Part shown: positions 1 to 7,765 of the stretch, piece after piece
Position numbering within the stretch: position 1 is the first letter of the stretch
Layout of the letters: each line of letters starts with the position of its first letter
Source: JAGWBJ01 sp034423015
Lineage (GTDB): Bacteria; Chloroflexota; Dehalococcoidia; Lucifugimonadales; JAGWBF01
NCBI GenBank assembly: GCA_034423015.1
Contig: DAOUJG010000053.1
Span: 1 to 64,000, forward strand
Direction: 5' to 3'
DNA: 64,000 nt
Program-made: the position numbers and the translations under genes
The notes under the pieces: model-generated
The model's input: the letters and a program-made list of their open reading frames with translations, nothing else
Database searches by the model: none
Told to the model about the DNA's origin: nothing

Positions 1-128
1 TATGAAGGCGGGGCGACCACGCTGGGTCGCGGTCTCTCGAGACCAAGGGGCGGACCGGTCTACCCCGCCACCTTCATCAAGATACAAGGGGTGGGGCCGG
101 TTCGAGCTCTGCACCGACGGACGGCAAG

Positions 129-222
129 CCGCCCCCAGAGGCAGGCCGCCCCCAAGAGGCAGGCCGTCTCCAGAGGCAAACCGCCCCCAGAGGCGGGCCG
201 CTCCTAGAGGTGGGCCGCTCCC
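129..222. repeat. 17-bp imperfect tandem repeat, about 5.5 units
   Basis: Units read CCGCCCCCAGAGGCAGG with 1-4 changes each; one unit has an inserted A. The repeat ends directly before the TGTCATTCCGAG end of the neighbouring MITE-like element. Confidence 0.8.
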
Positions 223-225
223 AAA

Positions 226-352
226 TGTCATTCCGAGCCGCCGGCGAGGAATCTCAGGTACCCGCAACGAGCGCCCCACGCCACAAGCCCACGGCCCGGT
301 CTTCGCCGGCATGGGTTGATCCTCACTAGGCCGCGCTGCGTTCGGAAGGACA
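226..352. repeat. MITE-like element, copy A (degenerate)
   Basis: The left end reads TGTCATTCCGAG, followed by GAGGAATCTCAGG. The interior contains CCCACGGCCC and GCCGGCATGG. The right end is a decayed inverted copy (TTCGGAAGGACA). The 127-bp length and internal order match the copy at 56908-57036, which supports one element family. No transposase is encoded. Confidence 0.55.
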
Positions 353-424
353 CGCAGGGGGTGCTGCGCGCCTATTTTCGTGGTAGTGACAGGATCGAGC
401 GGGAGTCTGAGCCGCCCCACCCCT

Positions 425-448
425 GGATTCCGGCCTTCGCCGGAAAGA
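425..448. repeat. Short palindromic GGATTCC repeat
   Basis: GGATTCCGGCCTTCGCCGGA forms a hairpin with a CTTCG-type loop. A relative with a different loop occurs at 46125-46150. This is a dispersed extragenic palindrome type common in many bacteria; its function is unknown. Confidence 0.5.
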
Positions 449-615
449 CGGGGTGGGTATGCCAGACTCCGGGTCGGGGCGGAATAGCGGCGGGAGGGAA
501 TAGGGAGCGGCAAGCTGCAAGGTGGGGCTGGTACGGCCCTAAGGCACCGCCAAGGCGCCGGTGCGGGACAGAAGGGACCAGGGAGGCCTTTGCGGCGCTG
601 CGGCGTAGCCGGGGA

Positions 616-873
616 CTAGGCGGCGGCGCGGTCCCTGGGAGCCAGGACTCCCTGGGCGACGGCGCGCCTGGGGGTGGGACGGGCCATCGGTGGCTTGTAT
701 AGCTCGATGGATACGAGCCTGATGATTTCGCCCTTGTGTTCGGCGCACCTGCCGCAGGAGTCGCCGTCCCCAAGGCCCAGCCCGTCTACGACATCTCCAA
801 TCGAAGAGGACCCGGACCTCGCCATCTCAACGACATCAGACACCCTGATACCTTTGCACATACAGATATACAT
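616..873 (-). CDS. BFD-like [2Fe-2S] protein (bacterioferritin-associated ferredoxin type)
   Basis: The 85-residue protein has the BFD-like cysteine pattern: C4-x-C6 near the N-terminus (MYICMCKGI) and C40-x2-C43 (SCGRC) after a helical stretch. Family members bind a [2Fe-2S] cluster and release iron from bacterioferritin or act as a redox module. The fold should end near residue 60; the Arg/Pro/Ala-rich tail runs into repeat DNA and may have been gained by loss of the original stop. An AT-rich palindrome lies about 45 bp upstream. No bacterioferritin gene is visible nearby, so the partner is unknown. Confidence 0.7.
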   Translation of the reverse strand: MYICMCKGIRVSDVVEMARSGSSSIGDVVDGLGLGDGDSCGRCAEHKGEIIRLVSIELYKPPMARPTPRRAVAQGVLAPRDRAAA

Positions 874-916
874 TGGTCGACTGCCTTCTCGTATGTCGCT
901 CAGCCGATGAAGTGGT

Positions 917-932
917 ATTAGGATATACTAAT
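917..932. promoter_or_regulatory. Candidate operator palindrome upstream of the BFD gene
   Basis: ATTAGGATATACTAAT is a 16-bp inverted repeat with one mismatched pair. It lies between the divergent BFD and CinA-type genes, in a local AT-rich patch. It could be a metal- or Fe-S-responsive operator or a promoter core. The assignment is inferred from symmetry and position only. Confidence 0.35.
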
Positions 933-1053
933 GCAAGCCATATGGCAACCCTAAAGCAGGCAGTCTTCCAAGGTTCGGGGCGAGGGCCGGGGAATGCTGT
1001 ATAGTTGACACCCAAAGGTCGGTGGACCGGAGAACACGTGGTAGGAGGACATC

Positions 1054-1542
1054 ATGCCCCAGCTCGATTCCATGGCGTCGTCGGTGGGCGCACTGCTCAA
1101 GGAGCGCGGCGAGTCCGTTGCTGTGTGCGAGTCGGCGTGCGGCGGGGTGATCTCGGCGGCGCTGGTGACGGTGCCCGGCGCGTCGGCATACTTCCTGGGA
1201 GGCGCGGTGAGCTACACCAACGAGTCTCGCCGGCGCCTGTTGCGGGTGCCCGAGGAGGCCATGGAGGGCATCCGGCCCAGCTCCGAGCCCTACGCCCTGC
1301 TCAACGCGCGGACCATCCGCGACACCCTGGGAGCCACGTGGGGGCTGGCCGAGACGGGGGCCAGCGGCCCCACGGGAAACCGTTACGGCGACTCGCCCGG
1401 GCACGCCTGCATCGCGGTGGTGGGACCCGTCGAGCGGGTCATCACGGTAGAAACGGGCGACTCGGACCGGGAGGGAAACATGTGGGTGTTCGCCAGGGCG
1501 GCGCTGGACCTGCTGGAGGAGTGCCTGGGGCAGGTCACGTAA
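1054..1542 (+). CDS. CinA C-terminal-type nicotinamide-nucleotide amidohydrolase (PncC-like)
   Basis: This 162-residue stand-alone CinA C-terminal domain probably deamidates NMN to nicotinate mononucleotide in pyridine-nucleotide salvage. Visible family features are CESACGG (usual ESCTGG), the VPGASAYFLGGAVSYTN segment, and GASGPTGN in place of the usual GxAGPxGG. The Ser of the ES(C/A) motif is kept, but the downstream Gly-rich loop is changed. The start is set by AGGAGG at 1043-1048, 5 nt before ATG. A TATAGT box lies at 1000-1005. The 3' end overlaps the convergent DinB gene by 8 bp. Confidence 0.8.
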   Translation: MPQLDSMASSVGALLKERGESVAVCESACGGVISAALVTVPGASAYFLGGAVSYTNESRRRLLRVPEEAMEGIRPSSEPYALLNARTIRDTLGATWGLAETGASGPTGNRYGDSPGHACIAVVGPVERVITVETGDSDREGNMWVFARAALDLLEECLGQVT

Positions 1543-2029
1543 TACCCAGGGCGTCCCTCAGAGCGGCGATCTGGGACAGGTGCTCCCTCCAGTGGCCGGC
1601 GAACAGCCGCTGGGACAGGTTCCGGGCGCTGCGGGTCTCGCTGACGCCCCGCATGGTGGAGTGGACCAACGTCTCCCGGCCCGACAGGGCGTCGTCGTCC
1701 ACCGGCGCCAGGGCCCTCTCCATGCCCGACAGCACGGCCTCGATGTCGGCCTGCACCGCCTCCAGGTCCTTCCCCAGCCGCTGGTCGGTCATGTTGCTGA
1801 GGTTGCCGTTGACCGTGATCTCCGGCAGGGCGCTGTCAAGGGTCCTCTGAACGGCGTCGTGTATGCCGCCCTCGGGAGTGTCCACGATGTGATAGACGAC
1901 CTCCCGGACCGACCATTCGCCCTCCTCAGGCTTCCAGTCCAGGCAGTACTCCATCCCCGCCAGCAGCCGTTCGAGCTCGCGCCGGATGCCGGCGACCTCT
2001 TCCAGCAGTCCATCCTTCAGAGTGGTCAA
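1535..2029 (-). CDS. DinB-family protein
   Basis: A 164-residue four-helix DinB/YfiT-like protein. The family carries three metal-binding His; candidates are VYHIVD (about residue 48), the LVHSTMRG segment and GHWREH near the C-terminus. Members include thiol transferases and enzymes of unknown activity, so no reaction is assigned. The start is TTG at 2029, because GAGGAGG (plus-strand 2036-2042) sits 6 nt upstream. The frame stays open further upstream, but that part is the shadow of galU. It follows galU on the same strand with a gap of about 26 nt, so the two are probably co-transcribed. Confidence 0.75.
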   Translation of the reverse strand: MTTLKDGLLEEVAGIRRELERLLAGMEYCLDWKPEEGEWSVREVVYHIVDTPEGGIHDAVQRTLDSALPEITVNGNLSNMTDQRLGKDLEAVQADIEAVLSGMERALAPVDDDALSGRETLVHSTMRGVSETRSARNLSQRLFAGHWREHLSQIAALRDALGIT

Positions 2030-2055
2030 GTGCGTCCTCCTCGTACCGGGGCCGG

Positions 2056-2937
2056 CTAGGGGGTTAGGGGCAGGTCGCGGAGGGCTTGCCGCACCCCATC
2101 CCGGGTGTCCCCGCGCTTCAGCCCGATCTCCAGGGAAGCCCTGAGAAGGCCCAGGGGCGTGCCCCCATCGTAACGGGCGCCGTGGAACCGGTAGGCGAAC
2201 ATCGGCCCGTTCTCCAGCTGCAGGGCCATGCCGTCGGTGAGCTGGACCTCTCCCTTGGCGCCGGGGGGAGTCCGCTCCAGGCAGTCGAAGATGTCGGGGG
2301 CAAAGACGTACCTCCCCACGACCGCCAGGTTGGAGGGCGCCTCTTCGGGGGCCGGCTTCTCCACCAGCCCACGGACCCGGTGGACCTGCTCGGTGACGGG
2401 CACGGAGTCGACGACCCCGTAGGCGCTCACCGCCTCCGCGGGCACCTCCTCCACCGCGACGACGCTCCCGCCGTACTCTCGGAAGACTTCCAGCATCTGC
2501 CCGGTCACGCTCTCCGAGTGCCATATGACGTCGTCGGGGAGCATCACCGCGAAGGGCTCGTCCCCCACGGCGTCCCGGGCGGTGAGCACCGCGTGGCCCA
2601 GCCCCAGGGGCCGCTCCTGGCGGACGAAGGAGACACGGGCCGCGGACCAGGTGCGCCGGACCTCCTCCAGCAGGCCGGCGGCGCCGGAGCGGGAGAGGTG
2701 GCTCTCCAGGGCCGGGTCCTGGGCGAAGTACCTCTCCAGCGCCTCCTTGCCCTCGGAGGTGACGACGATCACCTCCTCGATCCCCGCCGCCGCCGCCTCC
2801 TCGACCTGGTACTGGATCATCGGCTTGTCCAGGATGGGCAGAAGCTCTTTGGGCACCGCCTTGGAGGCGGGCAGGAACCGAGTCCCCAGCCCCCCGGCGG
2901 GAATGACCGCTTTGCGCACGCTCGCAGGGTCCTTCAC
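2056..2937 (-). CDS. galU: UTP--glucose-1-phosphate uridylyltransferase
   Basis: Makes UDP-glucose from UTP and glucose-1-phosphate for glycan synthesis. The nucleotide-binding signature AVIPAGGLGTRFLPASKAV is near the N-terminus, followed by KPMIQYQVEEA, VIVVTSEGKEALE and VMLPDDV. The length (293 aa) is typical. The start is uncertain. GTG at 2937 lies about 6 nt after a TAGAAT box (plus-strand 2944-2949), which would fit a leaderless mRNA. ATG at 2967 is the alternative. Neither has a clear ribosome-binding site. The upstream frame is open but not conserved. Confidence 0.9.
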   Translation of the reverse strand: MKDPASVRKAVIPAGGLGTRFLPASKAVPKELLPILDKPMIQYQVEEAAAAGIEEVIVVTSEGKEALERYFAQDPALESHLSRSGAAGLLEEVRRTWSAARVSFVRQERPLGLGHAVLTARDAVGDEPFAVMLPDDVIWHSESVTGQMLEVFREYGGSVVAVEEVPAEAVSAYGVVDSVPVTEQVHRVRGLVEKPAPEEAPSNLAVVGRYVFAPDIFDCLERTPPGAKGEVQLTDGMALQLENGPMFAYRFHGARYDGGTPLGLLRASLEIGLKRGDTRDGVRQALRDLPLTP

Positions 2938-3068
2938 AGGCGCAATTCTACCACCGGCCCCAGGCATGAACAAGGAAAGGAGCCTGGCGGGGAGGCTTGT
3001 CTCCACAGGGAGGTGCATTAGTCCATTGAGTAACGGTTGCTGGCGCGGGGCAGGGGGTGGCCCTGGAG

Positions 3069-3488
3069 TCATGCGAACCATAAAGCGTGCACCAATATGC
3101 CACCCAACCACACGCTGGCCATGTAGATGATCCAAGTTGTATTATCGACAAGTTGGCGAATCGCGCCAACGCCTAGCCTACCGACCACCACACCGTTCGC
3201 GAGACTGTATAGAATCAGCAAGGCCGTGTCGCCAACATAGGCAGAAGTGGCTGCGGCGATCACACAGGATTCTAGAGAGAAACCCAGCGCGACGAAGACG
3301 CACAAGACTCCACGGCACCAAAGCGGAGCCTGCTGGCAACGTTGTCATAGCAGCGTGGCTCGTTCAATCGGTAGCAGTTGCCGGACGACGCGCCATGTAT
3401 CCTGTAATTGGCGCGCCAATATGGCACCGCTGATCACCGACAGCCATACGAGCAGAACGAGATAAGCGGGGCTTAGTTCGTCGGACAT
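3069..3488 (-). pseudogene. Small membrane protein gene interrupted by in-frame TGA
   Basis: Reading from ATG 3488 gives MSDELSPAYLVLLVWLSVIS and so on: one membrane helix in 47 residues, then TGA at 3345-3347. The same frame stays open after the stop for about 90 residues with two or three more hydrophobic segments (ILYSLANGVVVG, WIIYMASVWLGG) and ends at 3069. The simplest reading is a membrane protein of about 140 aa broken by a point mutation. Two separate small proteins are possible, with a TTG restart near 3305. The product is not recognised. Base composition is less GC-rich than the neighbours, in line with an acquired island. Confidence 0.45.
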
Positions 3489-3582
3489 GCATGTTTGCTC
3501 TTGTCGGGGTTAAGGCTACCGAACCATGACCGCGTAGGGAGCCAACAGGCGGGCCTGAAGCGCAATGGATACCTGTCGGCGG

Positions 3583-4076
3583 TCACGTTCCGGATCCGGC
3601 GACCGCGCCGCAACCAAGCAGCCCCTTGTCTACCCGCCCACGTATGTACCTGGCGGCGTTGCGCCCACTGCTAGGCCCAATGCCGACCTCGAAGTTGCCC
3701 AGGTCAAGGTCCGTGCCGACCGGTTCGATCTCGCCGAGCACAAGTGCGTACCTGGCACCTGCAACGACAGCGCCAGGCGGAAGCGGCTTCCACGTGCTTC
3801 CATCGACGAAAACTCGCGGGCGGCAAAGACGTTGCGGCCAGCACGCGACTCGGTCGTCGCCATCAGCACCCGTATGGCACCTTCGTCCGCCTCCCACAAC
3901 TTCACAAACGGCTGCACCGCCTTAGTGGGATGAAGCGTGGGGCCTCCGTAGCCCCAGAGTATACGGCCGTCGGCGCGCAATTCGCGCTGCTTCCGCACCG
4001 GTATGCTGTCTAACCCCTCGCCCGCATGGTAGCCAACGCGCATGAATATGAACGCCTTCGGCGGCTGAATCGTCAC
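3583..4076 (-). pseudogene. Frameshifted hypothetical gene
   Basis: Two overlapping minus-strand frames together make one sensible protein. The first half (GTG 4076) contains KAFIFMRVGYHAGEG, RADGRILWGYGG and HPTKAVQPF. The second half, in another frame, contains RVFVDGSTWKPLPPG, YALVLGEIEPV and GRNAARYIRGRVDKG. The switch lies near 3810-3825. A single-base indel explains this; a sequencing error cannot be ruled out. The pieces resemble an uncharacterised family of about 165 aa. No function is assigned. Confidence 0.55.
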
Positions 4077-4155
4077 GTTGTGTCTACTTCTGTGCGAGCT
4101 ACCTGTTGGCCACCCCCTTCGGGCCCCCGCAGGAGCTAAACTCCGGGGCCTCAGC

Positions 4156-5247
4156 TTACTCATCAAGTTCTATGTCTATGAAGGTGCGTTTCTCTCCGGC
4201 CCGCGCCACATGCACCAACACTGTCTGGTTTACCATTGGGCCTATCCTGTCATCAACCTCGTCGCCCGCGCCAACTATCCTTAGGCTCTCCCTACCGGCA
4301 ACGACTTCAATCCAATCATCATTCAAATGCAGGGCACGCAAGACCCCATGAATTTCCTCCTCAACTCTATTCGGCACAGGTGCTCGTCTATTTCGAAGAG
4401 CTCTCCCAATGCTGCGCCTAACCTCTGAGTTCAGCGTTATTGGGTGATCAGCAGAGGCTGTTTGGACATCCAGGGAAGAGAAACTCCCCTTCCCAGTCGG
4501 TGCCAGATCGCGTGTGAGTTTGAGAAATGTTCTGGCGTAGTCGGGATCGGGCACGACGTCCGACATTCTCTCAACAGGCGATGTGGCGCACACGGTCAAT
4601 ATGTCAAATAGCCGGTCAACAACCGTTTCTCTTCGAATGTCATGGTCGAGCATGGACAATTGTTTTGCTTGCTGCAAGCAAACGGCGAACTGGTAGCTGC
4701 CCGGCATAGCTTGGAAGATCCAGGGCTTGTAGGAACGCTCAAGGTCTTTGCTTGGCATTCCACGTTTTCGGTGCGGGACATTCTTGATGTACTCGGTGGT
4801 TCGCTGAAATAGCGAAACCATTCTCTGCATTTGCGGCAGAACCACATCCCATGGAGCCCCACCCGTCACAATAGTTCCGCCTCTCGCTGACACCAATATC
4901 TGGGCCTCGTCATCGATGCCAGTCTGCCGTAACTTGATGGAGTCAAGGAGGTCCTCCATTTGCTGCCAGGCGAATTCTGGTAGGAGCCCCGAACCAAGGC
5001 AGCGGTGCGCTAAGACCTGGGCGGTGGACCACCTTGTGGCCTTGGCATAAAGTGCTACCGCGCTTACAGCGGTAATGCCATAAGTGCGTGGCTTGTCGGG
5101 TCCGATTGAGTCCAGAGCTGCTACCTCGGCGACCGCCGCCTTTTCGTATAGCGCTTGGGCGGTGGCCGCCTCACCGCGATGTGCCAGTATCTCCGCTTCA
5201 GACGCATGTCGCTCGCTATGGCGGTGGTGGTCAAGCCAGGTCATCAT
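4156..5247 (-). CDS. Hypothetical protein with TPR-like N-terminus
   Basis: 363 residues, not recognised. The first 100 residues are Ala-rich paired helices (AEILAHRGEAATAQALYEKA) that resemble TPR repeats. The C-terminal third is mixed (VVAGRESLRIVGAGDEVDD, QTVLVHV, FIDIELDE). No catalytic motif, signal peptide or membrane helix is evident. Its ATG overlaps the TGA of the upstream 177-aa gene by 4 bp, so the two are translationally coupled and probably form a functional pair. Composition is less GC-rich than the housekeeping genes, which suggests transfer. Confidence 0.65.
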   Translation of the reverse strand: MMTWLDHHRHSERHASEAEILAHRGEAATAQALYEKAAVAEVAALDSIGPDKPRTYGITAVSAVALYAKATRWSTAQVLAHRCLGSGLLPEFAWQQMEDLLDSIKLRQTGIDDEAQILVSARGGTIVTGGAPWDVVLPQMQRMVSLFQRTTEYIKNVPHRKRGMPSKDLERSYKPWIFQAMPGSYQFAVCLQQAKQLSMLDHDIRRETVVDRLFDILTVCATSPVERMSDVVPDPDYARTFLKLTRDLAPTGKGSFSSLDVQTASADHPITLNSEVRRSIGRALRNRRAPVPNRVEEEIHGVLRALHLNDDWIEVVAGRESLRIVGAGDEVDDRIGPMVNQTVLVHVARAGEKRTFIDIELDE

Positions 5248-5777
5248 TCCTCCAGAGGTGCTAGGCGGATCCGTCTAGCCGGGAAGCCGACAACTCCCGC
5301 CATCGCAGGGAGGTTGCTCTTTCCCTTCTTGGCCTGCTTGAGTTTGTCAGCCAATCTCCTGACAACTACTGCGGCATCACCTCGACCAACCCCAGATACC
5401 TCAAGTCGGATGTGATTTTCAAGGTCATCGACGGAAGCGTCCGGTGGTGCCATATAGAAATCGACACCAGTCCCTGTGTCAGCCCGGCTCACAGATACTA
5501 GACCGCAGGCGAGTTCGACTGCGGCTAATGCGCAGGCATAGGCCCCGTACTCAGTAGTATCTCTCTCGTTTCCCCAGGCACGCCGCGTACGTGCATCTGT
5601 TGGTGTCCAATTCACGACAGTTCCAACCGCTTGTTTCGTGTCCTGTATCACAAACGTCGTGGGAGGGGTGTGGTGTCGATCCAAGCACACCCGCGCCGCT
5701 TCAGTCTGGTGCTCTGCGGTCGCTTGCGTGAGGCCTGGATGCCTCTGATCCATTTGATGGATCGGCAGTTCAGCCAT
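5244..5777 (-). CDS. Hypothetical protein, possible nuclease-like fold
   Basis: 177 residues. The segment TGVDFYMAPPD followed by IRLEVSGVG has the Asp...Glu-x-Ser spacing seen in some PD-(D/E)xK-like proteins, but the Lys is not obvious, so this is weak inference. It ends with a KKGKSNLPAMAGVVGFPARR basic patch. The start is ATG 5777 (an AGGGG about 7 nt upstream). It overlaps the 73-aa gene upstream by 8 bp and the 363-aa gene downstream by 4 bp, so all three appear to be one operon. Confidence 0.6.
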   Translation of the reverse strand: MAELPIHQMDQRHPGLTQATAEHQTEAARVCLDRHHTPPTTFVIQDTKQAVGTVVNWTPTDARTRRAWGNERDTTEYGAYACALAAVELACGLVSVSRADTGTGVDFYMAPPDASVDDLENHIRLEVSGVGRGDAAVVVRRLADKLKQAKKGKSNLPAMAGVVGFPARRIRLAPLEE

Positions 5778-5991
5778 TATCAGCCCCTTGGTCCGTTTCC
5801 TGCGCCAACGACGCAGCGGCTTGGAGCGACATCGCCAGGGCAACGGCCTCGGGGCCTCGCAGTAGAATCTTCCGAGTGTTCCTACGGTGCCCCTTGGGTC
5901 CGACATAGACACTCACGCGCGCGCCGTCGACGCTCAGATTCACCCATCGGGGCCTCCCGTCGTTACCGGTACCCTGAATCGATGTTTGCAT
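5770..5991 (-). CDS. Small hypothetical protein
   Basis: 73 residues. It begins MQTSIQGTGNDGRPRWVNLSVDGARVSV, with a beta-rich first half and an Ala-rich helix at the end. GGAGGG lies about 7 nt before ATG 5991. It is the first gene of the overlapping three-gene operon. It is not recognised. Small size and position suggest an accessory or antidote-like role, but nothing in the sequence proves that. Confidence 0.5.
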   Translation of the reverse strand: MQTSIQGTGNDGRPRWVNLSVDGARVSVYVGPKGHRRNTRKILLRGPEAVALAMSLQAAASLAQETDQGADNG

Positions 5992-6016
5992 TGGACTGCC
6001 CTCCGTCGGAAGTCAA

Positions 6017-6223
6017 CTAGCGGAAGCAATGCCCGCATAGCCGGACCGTAAAGTCGGGATGGTGTCGCTGCGTCTCGTCAGCGGCCGCAACGGTCGTCGA
6101 ATAGCCCTCTACGTAGTATCCATACTTGGCAGCCGGGCCTCCCATTTTCTTGACATGTCCGCACGTGGAGTCGTGTACGGTGCCCTTTCGGGTCACTTTG
6201 TCCACATGGACCGTATACGGCAT
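6017..6223 (-). CDS. Small Cys/His protein, possible zinc ribbon
   Basis: 68 residues. STCGHVKKMGG and the C-terminal RLCGHCFR give Cys-x-His and Cys-x2-Cys pairs that could bind one zinc ion. The middle is Tyr/Gly-rich (KYGYYVEGYS). It lies 25 bp upstream of the three-gene operon on the same strand and may be part of it. The start is ATG 6223, with no clear ribosome-binding site. Function unknown. Confidence 0.5.
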   Translation of the reverse strand: MPYTVHVDKVTRKGTVHDSTCGHVKKMGGPAAKYGYYVEGYSTTVAAADETQRHHPDFTVRLCGHCFR

Positions 6224-6480
6224 CAGGTTTTTTCACAGCCCCGAACAGGTCGCCGAGCCCGATTGTCTCACGGGCAGTCAGGCACCACAAGGCCCAGAAG
6301 CCGGCGACGGGCTAGGCAGGTCGGGCGGATGCCTTCGCTCACTGCCTAGGGGTGGGATCCCGCTGCTCACGCCTGAAATAGGACACTGGCGACTATCTGT
6401 GCCCACCAGGTGGGTTGAAAAATCCGCACTGCCAGCCAACCGGACGGGGATGCCCGGGGCCGCCGACCCGTTCCGATTCA

Positions 6481-6509
6481 TTGACACCTGGTGCCGGCTC
6501 CCCTACCAT
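6481..6509 (+). promoter_or_regulatory. Promoter of the SRP RNA
   Basis: A perfect TTGACA (6481-6486), a 17-bp spacer and TACCAT (6504-6509). Transcription should start near 6516, exactly where the SRP RNA 5' end is expected. Confidence 0.7.
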
Positions 6510-6515
6510 GGTATG

Positions 6516-6786
6516 GAGGCCGTGCTAGACGGGGAGCTAGCGGTGCCCTGCACCCGCAATCCGCTATAGCGGGGTTGAATCCCTCCCGTAGGCCTGACCC
6601 ATGCGCCTCTGCCCCCAACGGGCTGTGTAGATAGCCGGGTCCCTCGCGACGGAGGACTGTGAACCCCGCCAGGTCCGGAAGGAAGCAACGGTAAGCAGGA
6701 CCCTTCGGGTGCCGGGGGAGAGCCTGGCTGGAGCCGCCCTTGCGGTCACGCTCAAGGGTTTTCGTCGAAGAGAGGTGCACGGTCTC
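6516..6786 (+). ncRNA. ffs: Large bacterial SRP RNA (Bacillus scRNA type, with Alu domain)
   Basis: The S-domain core AGGTCCGGAAGGAAGCA is at 6671-6687. The 5' part carries Alu-domain landmarks in order: GCCGTGCTAGACGGGGAG, AGCGGTGCCCTGCACCCGC and GGGGTTGAATCCC. The 3' end GAGGTGCACGGT matches the Bacillus scRNA terminus. The length of about 270 nt fits the large class, not the 4.5S class of about 110 nt. It scaffolds Ffh and probably slows elongation during co-translational membrane targeting. The exact 3' end is estimated. Confidence 0.85.
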
Positions 6787-6886
6787 TAACTCTCATCCTT
6801 CGAGGTGTCCAGGCCCCGTCGCCGCCCATGCCCACCTCCGTCCCCGGGGAACGCGTGCCGGTCCCTGAGACCGTTCCCGATCTCCC

Positions 6887-7765
6887 ATGAACCCGCATCC
6901 GCGCACCCGCCCCACCCCGACCACGCCCGATAGCCCTCCTCGTCCGCGCCCGCGAAAGGCCCTCGGTCAGCACTTCCTGGTGGACCGGCGGCTGCCCGGG
7001 CGCATTCTCCGGGCCGCGGCGGTGGGACCCGAGGACACCGTCATCGAGATAGGGCCGGGCGGGGGAGCCCTGACCCGGGCGCTGGTCGACAAGGCCCGGG
7101 AGGTCGTCGGCGTGGAGGTGGACCCAGAGCTCGCCACGTCCCTGCCGGAAGCCCTTGGGTATCCGGGCAACCTGCGGGTGGTACGGGCCGACGCCAGGGA
7201 GGTGGACCCGGGGTCCCTCGTACCCCCAGACAGGAGCTACAAGCTGCTGGGCAACATGCCCTACTATGCCGCCAACCCCATCCTGAGACACTTCCTCGAG
7301 GATGTGGAGCGCAAACCTTCGCTGATCGTCGTGATGGTCCAGAAGGAGGTGGCGGAGAGCATGGTGGGAGCCGGGGGACGGATGAGCCTGCTGGCCGTTG
7401 GCATCCATCTGTACGCGGTCCCGCGTATCATATGCGATGTGCCTCCCAGCGCCTTCCGCCCGTCCCCAAAGGTCACCTCGGCCGTGGTGAGGCTGGACCC
7501 CCTCCCGGTCCAGGCCGTCGAGCCCCACCAGGCGCCGGACTTCTTCCGCGTGGTCCGCGCGGGGTTCTCGGCGCCCAGGAAGCAGCTGCGGAACTCCCTG
7601 GGGATGGGCCTCGGCATCCCGAGCGCCGAGTCCCAGCGACTGCTGGAATCGGCCTCGCTGGACCCCGCCAGGCGTCCCGGCACCCTGGCAGTAGAAGAGT
7701 GGAAGGCCCTCTGGTCCGCAGTCCGCGACGGCGGCGCCTGCTCCGGGAGTCAGCCCGGTGCCTAG
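6887..7765 (+). CDS. rsmA: 16S rRNA (adenine-1518/1519-N6) dimethyltransferase
   Basis: Uses SAM to dimethylate two adjacent adenosines in the 3' loop of 16S rRNA. Visible motifs are KALGQHFLVD, motif I VIEIGPGGGALT, acidic VGVEVDPEL, and catalytic motif IV GNMPYYAANPI (usual NxPY). The C-terminal helical domain includes RAGFSAPRKQLRNSL. At 292 aa it is slightly long because of a Pro/Arg-rich N-terminal tail of about 22 residues. The ATG at 6887 has no clear ribosome-binding site. It overlaps ispE, the rsmA-ispE order seen in many bacteria. Confidence 0.93.
   Translation: MNPHPRTRPTPTTPDSPPRPRPRKALGQHFLVDRRLPGRILRAAAVGPEDTVIEIGPGGGALTRALVDKAREVVGVEVDPELATSLPEALGYPGNLRVVRADAREVDPGSLVPPDRSYKLLGNMPYYAANPILRHFLEDVERKPSLIVVMVQKEVAESMVGAGGRMSLLAVGIHLYAVPRIICDVPPSAFRPSPKVTSAVVRLDPLPVQAVEPHQAPDFFRVVRAGFSAPRKQLRNSLGMGLGIPSAESQRLLESASLDPARRPGTLAVEEWKALWSAVRDGGACSGSQPGA

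Larger units (their letters stand above)
1..615. other. Non-coding, repeat-rich stretch
   Basis: No credible gene is seen. Open frames here translate repeats into low-complexity Arg/Pro/Gly protein. The stretch holds a 17-bp tandem repeat, one MITE-like element and one GGATTCC-type palindrome, each listed separately. Confidence 0.6.

Noticed and set aside
372..773. Minus-strand open frame containing FPAKAGIQ
   Set aside because: This is a translated extragenic palindrome, a common false gene.
3345..3347. Second selenocysteine site
   Set aside because: No known family with Cys at this place; the gene lies in a decayed island with another frameshift, so a nonsense mutation is more likely.
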